Origin: Candidatus Aminicenantes bacterium RBG_13_64_14
GTDB taxonomy: Bacteria; Acidobacteriota; Aminicenantia; Aminicenantales; Saccharicenantaceae
Assembly: GCA_001773855.1 (NCBI GenBank)
Contig: MEXZ01000022.1
Span: forward strand, 1,008-16,661
Direction of reading: 5' to 3'
DNA: 15,654 bases
Translations under genes and position numbers: made by a program
Notes under the pieces: generated by a model
What the model saw: the letters and a program-made list of their open reading frames with translations, nothing else
The model's database searches: none
What the model was told of the DNA's origin: nothing
Shown: piece after piece, positions 7,198 to 12,629 of the stretch
How positions within the stretch are numbered: the stretch's first letter is position 1
Layout: the number at the start of each line of letters is the position of its first letter

Positions 7198-8790
7198 CTA
7201 GCTCCTTTTCTTCCGCTGTTCCTGGACGCACTCCCGGACGGCGACGATGACCGACAGCCCGCGGTGCTCGATCTCTTCCTTGATGACCTGGATGTTCTTT
7301 TCGTGGTTCTTCGGCAGCGGCTCGATCGTCCGGATATGCTCCTTGGGCACGCCCACGCCTTCGATGATGCGGAGAAGGCGTTCGCCGGTCCCGTAGCTCG
7401 GCTGTCCCCCCGTCATGGCCGTCGTCGCGTTGTCGAGGACGATGACGGTCATGTTCGTATCGGCGTGGGCCGCGCCGAGGAGCGGGGTGATGCCCGAATG
7501 GGCGAACGTCGAGTCCCCAATGACCGAGACGGCGGGGTGGAGGCCGACGTCGGACGCGCCCCGGGCCATGCTGACGCTCGCCCCCATGCAGACGCCTGTT
7601 TGGACGGCGTTGTAGGGAGGCAGGGCGCCCAGGGTGTAACAGCCGATGTCGCTGAACACGTTCGAACCGGAGTAGTTCTCGAGGGCCTTATTGAGGGCCT
7701 TGAAAGTGTCGGCGTGGGAACATCCGACGCAGAGCTGAGGCGGACGGCCGGAGAGCGGGAGCACGCTCGCCGCGACGGCCGGAAGAGGGTCCCGGCCGAG
7801 CGCCCGGCGGACGTTGTCGGGGGAGAGTTCACCGGTCACCGGAAAGACGCCGCTGAGCTTTCCCAGGACGGTCTTGCCGGCGATCCCGAAGAACCCCTTC
7901 AGCTGCCGTTCGATGAAGGGATAGCCGTCTTCGACGACGAGGACGGCGTCGACGTGGCCGACGAGCTTGCGGATCAGCCCCTCTGGAAGCGGATAGGTCG
8001 AAACCTTGAGGAAGGACGGGAGCGCCGCCTCCCCTTTCATGGCCTCGCGGAAATAGTTGTAGCCGACGCCGGAGGCGATGACGCCTAGAGATCTGTCGCT
8101 CGCGTTGAGCTTCAGGACGTTGAACGGCGATTCCTCTGAGAAGCGGACCATCTCCGGCTGACGGTCGAGAAGCAGGGCGAACCTGCGCCGGGCGTTCACG
8201 GGAAGGAGCGTCCAGTCCTTCGCCGCCCCCGTTCTCAGCTCGTTCGGGCCGCGGGGCTCGCGGATCTCGACGGGCGACCGGCTGTGGGCCAGGCGCGTGA
8301 CCAGGCGCATGAGGACGGGCAGTCCGAAACGCTCGGAGACGTCGAACGCCTCCCGGGCCATGTCGTAGGCCTCCTGGTGGTCGGAGGGCTCGTAGGCGAA
8401 GATCTGGGCGAACTGGACGTAGTACCGGCTGTCCTGCTCGTTCTGCGAGCTGTGCATGCCGGGGTCGTCGGCACTGACGACGAGGAGGCCGCCGTTGGCC
8501 CCGGTCACGGCGGAGTTCATGAAGGGGTCGGCGGCGACGTTGAGCCCGACGTGCTTGAACGAGACCAGGGCGCGTTTCCCGGCGAACGAGGCGCCCAGGG
8601 CCTCCTCGTAGGCGACCTTCTCGTTCACCGACCAGACAGCGGTGAACGCCTTGGTCTCGCCGGCCAGGCGGATGAGGTACTCCATGATCTCGGAAGCGGG
8701 CGTTCCGGGATAGGAGTATCCGGCCGAAAGGCCCGCGTGGACGGCCCCCAGGGCGATCGCTTCGTCACCGAGCAGGATTTGGCGGGACAT
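7198..8790 (-). CDS. iorA: indolepyruvate:ferredoxin oxidoreductase, alpha subunit, lacking the C-terminal ferredoxin domain
   Basis: IorA is the TPP-dependent catalytic subunit that oxidatively decarboxylates indolepyruvate, phenylpyruvate or hydroxyphenylpyruvate with CoA. The N-terminal pyruvate-oxidoreductase domain carries YSYPGTPASE. The TPP domain carries LCVGCSHADTF (near 354), GDSTFAHSG (near 425) and LDNATTAMTGGQ. The protein ends at about 530 residues with SVIVAVRECVQ and a basic tail. Classical IorA is about 600 or more residues and continues into a domain with two 4Fe-4S clusters (CxxCxxCxxxCP repeats). That domain is absent here, and iorB starts 3 nt later, so it is not frameshifted. 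I chose the ATG at 8790 because AGAAGG sits six bases upstream; an ATG at 8796 directly abuts this Shine-Dalgarno and is less likely. First gene of the operon. Confidence 0.92.
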   Translation of the reverse strand: MSRQILLGDEAIALGAVHAGLSAGYSYPGTPASEIMEYLIRLAGETKAFTAVWSVNEKVAYEEALGASFAGKRALVSFKHVGLNVAADPFMNSAVTGANGGLLVVSADDPGMHSSQNEQDSRYYVQFAQIFAYEPSDHQEAYDMAREAFDVSERFGLPVLMRLVTRLAHSRSPVEIREPRGPNELRTGAAKDWTLLPVNARRRFALLLDRQPEMVRFSEESPFNVLKLNASDRSLGVIASGVGYNYFREAMKGEAALPSFLKVSTYPLPEGLIRKLVGHVDAVLVVEDGYPFIERQLKGFFGIAGKTVLGKLSGVFPVTGELSPDNVRRALGRDPLPAVAASVLPLSGRPPQLCVGCSHADTFKALNKALENYSGSNVFSDIGCYTLGALPPYNAVQTGVCMGASVSMARGASDVGLHPAVSVIGDSTFAHSGITPLLGAAHADTNMTVIVLDNATTAMTGGQPSYGTGERLLRIIEGVGVPKEHIRTIEPLPKNHEKNIQVIKEEIEHRGLSVIVAVRECVQEQRKKRS

Positions 8791-8820
8791 GGGCATCCTT
8801 CTTTCGACGGCATTTCAACG

Positions 8821-8867
8821 GACCGACGCCCGGAAGACACGGTGAAGAAACGGGCGACCCGTCGGTC
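8821..8867 (-). promoter_or_regulatory. inverted repeat / stem-loop at the 5' end of the ior operon leader
   Basis: GACCGACG (8821-8828) and CGTCGGTC (8860-8867) are perfect 8-bp inverted arms. Inner GCCCG/CGGGC segments could extend the stem with a bulge. The predicted transcription start (about 8869) lies just outside the outer arm, so the RNA would begin with this hairpin. It could be a 5' stabiliser or a regulatory element. There is no T-run, so it is not a simple intrinsic terminator. Confidence 0.45.
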
Positions 8868-8875
8868 GAAGGGGT

Positions 8876-8905
8876 AGGATACTCACAGCCGGCGGAGGGT
8901 GTCAA
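8876..8905 (-). promoter_or_regulatory. sigma70-like promoter of the iorA-iorB-acyl-CoA synthetase operon
   Basis: Minus-strand consensus TTGACA (8905-8900) lies 18 nt from TATCCT (8881-8876). The predicted leader is about 78 nt and contains the inverted repeat just described. Confidence 0.6.
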
Positions 8906-8927
8906 GCCGCAGGCGCGGGCGTCCTGG

Positions 8928-8939
8928 ATTTGAGCAAAT
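8928..8939. promoter_or_regulatory. palindrome ATTTGAGCAAAT, possible operator
   Basis: Two perfect 5-bp arms (ATTTG/CAAAT) flank a 2-bp centre, in the AT-rich part of the gap between the ior operon and the Rrf2 gene. It lies about 23 bp upstream of the ior -35 element. Binding by the adjacent Rrf2 regulator is inference; the sequence is not a recognisable IscR or NsrR consensus. Confidence 0.3.
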
Positions 8940-8961
8940 TGATAATTCCTATAAATTCATG

Positions 8962-8988
8962 TTGATATCGGAGGAAAAACCATATAAT
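8962..8988 (+). promoter_or_regulatory. promoter of the Rrf2-family regulator gene
   Basis: A consensus TATAAT (8983-8988) is preceded by TTGATA (8962-8967) with a short 15-nt spacer. A start near 8995 would give a leader of about 15 nt that just includes the AAGGAG ribosome binding site (8998-9003). The suboptimal spacer could make the promoter dependent on an activator or sensitive to a repressor. Confidence 0.5.
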
Positions 8989-9009
8989 ATCCCGGTCAAG
9001 GAGCACGTC

Positions 9010-9465
9010 ATGATCAGACTATCGACGAAGGGACGCTACGGCACGAGGCTGATGCTCAATCTGGCCCAGCACTATGACAACGGTAACGGACATAAGGCCG
9101 TCATCCTCAAAAACATCTCGGATGATGAGAGGATCTCGATCCGTTACCTCGAACAGATCATCATCCCCTTGAAGATCAACCGTCTCGTCAAAAGCATTCG
9201 CGGCGCCGGCGGGGGCTACATCCTTGCCCGCAAACCCGAGGACATCAGGCTGAGCGAGATCCTCCACGCCCTCGAGGGGAACTGCTGCCTCGTCGAGTGC
9301 GTCGAGGACGAGTCCTTCTGCGAATTCATCGAGACCTGCCCGACCTTCCCAATCTGGAAGAACGCAACCGAAATCCTGAAGGGCTATTTCGACAGCCTCA
9401 CCCTGAAGGACATCGTCGGGATGGCCGAAAAAAAGTCCAAACAGGGAAAAACCAAGGCCCGCTGA
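9010..9465 (+). CDS. Rrf2-family transcriptional regulator with Fe-S-type cysteines
   Basis: Rrf2 proteins (IscR, NsrR, CymR, RsrR) are winged-helix dimers, many sensing Fe-S status, NO or redox through a three-cysteine cluster. This 151-residue protein opens with the hallmark MIRLSTKGRYGTRLMLNLA. It contains the recognition-helix region ISIRYLEQI, the wing RGAGGGYILAR and the effector motif VECVED...C...C (Cys97, Cys104, Cys110). That matches the family pattern, and an extra Cys92-Cys93 pair lies just before it. The C-terminus is Lys-rich. The ATG at 9010 is chosen because the conserved start and AAGGAG seven bases upstream agree; the longer in-frame extension upstream covers the promoter. 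It is divergent from the ior operon, which depends on ferredoxin chemistry, so local control is plausible but unproven. Confidence 0.93.
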   Translation: MIRLSTKGRYGTRLMLNLAQHYDNGNGHKAVILKNISDDERISIRYLEQIIIPLKINRLVKSIRGAGGGYILARKPEDIRLSEILHALEGNCCLVECVEDESFCEFIETCPTFPIWKNATEILKGYFDSLTLKDIVGMAEKKSKQGKTKAR

Positions 9466-9547
9466 GTCCGTCCTCGGAGCGTTTCGTCTTCCCCGCCTCT
9501 CTCGGCGTTGTTGTGTGATCCGGTATTCGGAAATCCTCGCCTTATCC

Positions 9548-10438
9548 TCAAGGCGCCTGTCCGGCCTTGCGCTCCGCGGCTTCGATGGTATTCATCATGA
9601 GCATGGTGACGGTCATGGGGCCGACGCCGCCCGGCACAGGAGTGATGGCTTCGGCTTTTTCCTTGATGGCCTCGAAATCGCAGTCTCCGACGAGGCGGAA
9701 GCCCTTGGGCGACGAGGCGTCCGGCACCCTATTGACGCCGACGTCGATGACGACGCACCCGTCGCGGACCATCTCCGCCTTGATGACGCGCGGCACGCCC
9801 ATGGCCGCGACGAGGATATCCGCCTGAAGCGTGAACCGGGTGATGTCGGGCGTACCTGTGTGACAGATCGTGACCGTCGCGTTGGCCCCCTTTTTCTTCT
9901 GGATGAGGAGCGCGGCCAGGGGCTTGCCGACGATGTTGCTCCGGCCGCAGATGACGACGTGCTTGCCCTCGGGACTATAACCGCCACGGACGAGCAGTTG
10001 GACGACCCCATAAGGCGTGCACGGCGGGGGGCACGGTTCGCCCCGGAGGAGCTTGCCGACGTTGACGGGATGGAACCCGTCGACGTCCTTTTCCGGAGAG
10101 ATGAAGTTGATGACCTTGTCGGCGCTGACGTATTTCGGAAGGGGGAGCTGGACGAGGACGCCGTTGTAGCGGTCGTCCCGGTTGAGGCTGTCGACCATCC
10201 GCAGGACGTCCTCTTCGGAGGACGCGGCCGGCATGTTGATCGTCGTTTCGAAGATGCCGATCTCCTCGGCCGCCTTGGCCTTGGCCGTCACGTAAGAAAC
10301 AGAGGCGGGGTCCTCCCCCACAAGGACGACGCCCAGCCCCGGAACGATCCCTTTTTCCTTGAGTCTGGCCGCACGGACCTTGAGCTCTTCCCGGATCTGG
10401 CAGGACACTTCCTTGCCGCTGATGATTTTCGCCGGCAT
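9548..10438 (-). CDS. folD: bifunctional methylenetetrahydrofolate dehydrogenase / cyclohydrolase FolD
   Basis: This cytosolic enzyme interconverts 5,10-methylene-, methenyl- and 10-formyl-tetrahydrofolate, supplying one-carbon units. The 296 residues have the expected family length and motifs: the catalytic region YVTAKAKAAEEIGI (lysine donor), QLPLPKYV, PEKDVDGFHPVNVGKL, PCTPYGVV, the cofactor-binding CGRSNIVGKPLA, CHTGT, and the C-terminal signature ITPVPGGVGPMT. The start at 10438 is preceded by AAGGAGGAG and matches the usual FolD N-terminus. An in-frame extension to 10504 would overlap the promoter and adds no conserved sequence. It is a single-gene unit, convergent with the Rrf2 gene (82-nt gap without a clear terminator) and divergent from the phosphofructokinase gene. 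Confidence 0.97.
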   Translation of the reverse strand: MPAKIISGKEVSCQIREELKVRAARLKEKGIVPGLGVVLVGEDPASVSYVTAKAKAAEEIGIFETTINMPAASSEEDVLRMVDSLNRDDRYNGVLVQLPLPKYVSADKVINFISPEKDVDGFHPVNVGKLLRGEPCPPPCTPYGVVQLLVRGGYSPEGKHVVICGRSNIVGKPLAALLIQKKKGANATVTICHTGTPDITRFTLQADILVAAMGVPRVIKAEMVRDGCVVIDVGVNRVPDASSPKGFRLVGDCDFEAIKEKAEAITPVPGGVGPMTVTMLMMNTIEAAERKAGQAP

Positions 10439-10475
10439 CTTCTCCTCCTTTTCAGCCGCGAATGACGTCGTCAAT

Positions 10476-10504
10476 ACCATAATTAAAAGCGCTCGTGGGG
10501 TCAA
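10476..10504 (-). promoter_or_regulatory. sigma70-like promoter of folD
   Basis: Minus-strand TTGACC (10504-10499) and TATGGT (10481-10476) are 17 nt apart, giving a leader of about 30 nt that contains the strong AAGGAGGAG. Confidence 0.5.
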
Positions 10505-10545
10505 TAGAGATGACCAAGTCCTTTGCGAGATTGGGACGAATGCTC

Positions 10546-10574
10546 TTGAATTGACGGGAGGTCCCGGGTATAAT
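10546..10574 (+). promoter_or_regulatory. sigma70-like promoter of the phosphofructokinase gene
   Basis: TTGAAT (10546-10551) and consensus TATAAT (10569-10574) are 17 nt apart. A small inverted repeat, CCCCGA/TCGGGG (10575-10591), spans the likely start site. Leader length is about 42 nt. Confidence 0.6.
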
Positions 10575-10622
10575 CCCCGACGGCTTCGGGGCTAGGGCGA
10601 GCGTCTATCGGAGGACACAACC

Positions 10623-11651
10623 ATGAGAGTCGGAATTCTGACGGGCGGGGGCGATTGCCCGGGACTCAATGCCGTCATCCGGGCCGTGACTCGGAAGGGC
10701 ATCGTCCAATACAATTTTGACATCCTGGGCATCAAGAACGGCTGGCTGGGACTCATCGAGGGCAAGATATTCCCCCTCGACTTGAGCTTCATTTCGGGCA
10801 TCCTGCCGCGGGGTGGAACCATCCTGGGCACGTCCAGGACCAACCCCTTCAAGGTCGAGGACGGAGTGGGCAAAATTTTTTCCCAGATCGAGAAGTTCGA
10901 GCTCGACGCCGTTGTCGCCGTCGGCGGTGAGGACACCCTCGGCGTCGCTAACAAGCTCCATGAGAAGGGCCTCAGGTGCGTGGGCATTCCCAAGACGATC
11001 GACAACGACCTCTCCGGGACCGACTACACCTTCGGTTTCGACACGGCCGTTTCGATCGTCACCGAGGCGCTCGACCGGCTCCACACGACGGCCGAGGCCC
11101 ATCACCGGGTCATGGTCGTCGAGGTCATGGGCCGTCACGCCGGCTGGATCGCCATCGAGGGCGGCCTCGCCGGCGGCGCCGACATCATCCTCATCCCCGA
11201 ATTCCCCTTCGACATGGACGAGATCTGCGCCCAGATCCGAAAACGCCGGGAGCGGGGAAAGCTCTTCAGCATCGTCGTCGTGGCCGAGGGGGCCAAGCCC
11301 AAGGACGCCAGCCTGATCGTACAGTCGACCGAGCATGACGCCTTCGGCCATGTCCGGCTGGGGGGGATCGGCAACATCATCGCCCGAGAAATCGAAAAGC
11401 TCACCGGGATCGAAACCCGGGTCACGGTCCTCGGTTATGTCCAGCGCGGCGGGTCGCCGACCGCCTTCGACCGCATCCTGGCCACCCGCTTCGGCGTCGC
11501 CGCGATCGACCTGGTCAAGGAAGAGAAATTCGGGTACATGGTCGGCCTCAGGGGAAACCGCATCGTCCCTGTCCCGCTCCAAGAGGCGCTGGCCGAGCCG
11601 AAAACGGTGGACGCGGAGCTCTACAGCATCGCCAAGGTCTTTTCCGGCTAG
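10623..11651 (+). CDS. pfp: 6-phosphofructokinase, predicted pyrophosphate-dependent
   Basis: This 342-residue PFK family enzyme phosphorylates fructose 6-phosphate in glycolysis. Family landmarks are GILTGGGDCPGLN at the N-terminus, PKTIDND (catalytic Asp127), MGRHAGWIA (169-177) and GYVQRGGSPT. The phosphoryl-donor positions, which coincide with E. coli numbering, are Asp104 in GGEDT and Lys124 in PKTIDND. In established work Gly104/Gly124 indicates ATP, whereas Asp104/Lys124 indicates pyrophosphate, as in the Amycolatopsis-type group III enzyme. I therefore predict a reversible PPi-PFK able to run in glycolysis and gluconeogenesis; automated annotation may call it pfkA (ATP). The ATG follows a promoter with consensus TATAAT and a CGGAGGA Shine-Dalgarno. 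Monocistronic, divergent from folD. Confidence 0.93.
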   Translation: MRVGILTGGGDCPGLNAVIRAVTRKGIVQYNFDILGIKNGWLGLIEGKIFPLDLSFISGILPRGGTILGTSRTNPFKVEDGVGKIFSQIEKFELDAVVAVGGEDTLGVANKLHEKGLRCVGIPKTIDNDLSGTDYTFGFDTAVSIVTEALDRLHTTAEAHHRVMVVEVMGRHAGWIAIEGGLAGGADIILIPEFPFDMDEICAQIRKRRERGKLFSIVVVAEGAKPKDASLIVQSTEHDAFGHVRLGGIGNIIAREIEKLTGIETRVTVLGYVQRGGSPTAFDRILATRFGVAAIDLVKEEKFGYMVGLRGNRIVPVPLQEALAEPKTVDAELYSIAKVFSG

Positions 11652-11704
11652 GGGCCCCGCCGCGAAACGGGTTGATCTTAAAAGAGTTGGGCGTCGCCAT
11701 GGGG

Positions 11705-11733
11705 TTGACATCCCGTCCCGAGCGTGTTAATCT
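11705..11733 (+). promoter_or_regulatory. sigma70-like promoter of the outer-membrane barrel gene
   Basis: Consensus TTGACA (11705-11710) lies 17 nt from TAATCT (11728-11733, the TANNNT pattern common in GC-rich genomes). It gives the barrel gene its own promoter, separate from the PFK gene 100 nt upstream. Confidence 0.55.
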
Positions 11734-11759
11734 CCTCCGCGCCAGGAGGCGCCAAGGTT

Positions 11760-12608
11760 ATGAACAGGAAGCTCAGACCCTTCATTCTTCTTTTCGTCCT
11801 CGGGGCGGCCGCCCCCCTCGCGGCGGACATCCGATTCGAGCTCGGCTTCGGCTGGACCCTTGTCGGACCGACCATGAACGCCAGCTACGTCAACCAGTAC
11901 ACGCCGACGCTTACCCCCCCGGACCGCTACATCGCCAGCTCGGCCGGGCAGACGGTCCGGTTCAAGGGTAAGACCACCTACGGGATGAACGGATTCTTCA
12001 ACGTCTTGTTCACGGAGAACATCGGCCTTCAGGTTCTGGCCGACTACCACCGTCCGGGCCTGGGCGGATCGAATACCCCCTACAACGTCGAAATGCAGTT
12101 CCAGGCCTTCGAGCCCGAAACTTACTCCCGGGAGATCGATTGGCCGGCCTCGGCCGGCAACCTCACCGAGACGGTCTTCAGCCTCAACGCCCTGGCCCGC
12201 TTCCGTGTCGCCGACAACCTCTCCCTCAGCGTCTCGGCCGGCCCGAGCGCCTTCCACTTCGAAGGCAAGGCCGGTTACATCGGTTACACGTACTTCGACC
12301 TCGCCTTCGTCGGCGGCCAGTACCAGCTCACCGGGGGGACCTTTCAGATGATCGCCAACTTCGGCCCGCAGACGAAATACGGACTGAACGCCGGGGTCGA
12401 GGCGGCCTACGAGGCCTTCCGTCACGTCATCCTGGCCTTCGACGTCCGCTGGTACGGCGCCCCGAAGAGCGACCTTCAGATGCACATCGTCGAAGACGAC
12501 GTCATCACCAAACCCATCGACGAAATCGAGACGAGGATCGGGCTCGGGACCCTGAGCGTCAACCCGTCCTATTTCCGGGCCGGCCTGGCCGTCCGCTTCG
12601 TCTTCTGA
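11760..12608 (+). CDS. outer-membrane beta-barrel protein, unrecognised family
   Basis: This 282-residue protein starts with a Sec signal peptide (NRKLRPFILLFVLGAAA, cleavage likely near LAA-D at residues 21-24). The mature part has alternating aromatic/hydrophobic and polar strands: FELGFGWTLVG, GFFNVLFTENIGLQVLADYH, FSLNALARFRVADNLSLSVSAGPSAFHF, YGLNAGVEAAYEAFRHVILAFDVRWY, YFRAGLAVRFVF. Such amphipathic strands, Gly/Tyr/Trp content and the terminal Phe after a Val-Arg-Phe-Val strand fit the C-terminal beta-signal read by BamA. I estimate an 8-10-strand barrel, but that is inference. There are no cysteines and no catalytic motif. The ATG at 11760 is chosen because the signal peptide follows immediately and AGGAGG (11744-11749) sits ten bases upstream. 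Function unknown: structural or small-molecule pore role possible. Confidence 0.75.
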   Translation: MNRKLRPFILLFVLGAAAPLAADIRFELGFGWTLVGPTMNASYVNQYTPTLTPPDRYIASSAGQTVRFKGKTTYGMNGFFNVLFTENIGLQVLADYHRPGLGGSNTPYNVEMQFQAFEPETYSREIDWPASAGNLTETVFSLNALARFRVADNLSLSVSAGPSAFHFEGKAGYIGYTYFDLAFVGGQYQLTGGTFQMIANFGPQTKYGLNAGVEAAYEAFRHVILAFDVRWYGAPKSDLQMHIVEDDVITKPIDEIETRIGLGTLSVNPSYFRAGLAVRFVF

Positions 12609-12629
12609 GCCCGCGGGCCCGGATGATCC

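Noticed and set aside
7198..7200. Frameshift or sequencing error removing the IorA ferredoxin domain
   Set aside because: The iorB coding sequence with its own ribosome binding site starts 3 nt after the stop, and no CxxC cluster is encoded in any frame immediately downstream; a real absence is more likely.
7042..8088. 348-codon plus-strand open frame opposite iorA/iorB
   Set aside because: Antisense to conserved TPP and GVGGQG motifs, with shadow-type composition.
10575..10591. CCCCGA/TCGGGG hairpin as a terminator
   Set aside because: It sits directly after a consensus -10 box at the start site and has no T-run; at most an initially transcribed repeat.
11732..11749. CCTCC/GGAGG pairing that could hide the ribosome binding site of the barrel gene
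   Set aside because: The left arm overlaps the predicted -10 and lies upstream of the likely transcription start, so it would not be in the mRNA.
12609..12618. GCCCGCGGGC palindrome between the barrel gene and copA as a bidirectional terminator
   Set aside because: No loop and no T or A run on either side; not an intrinsic terminator by sequence.
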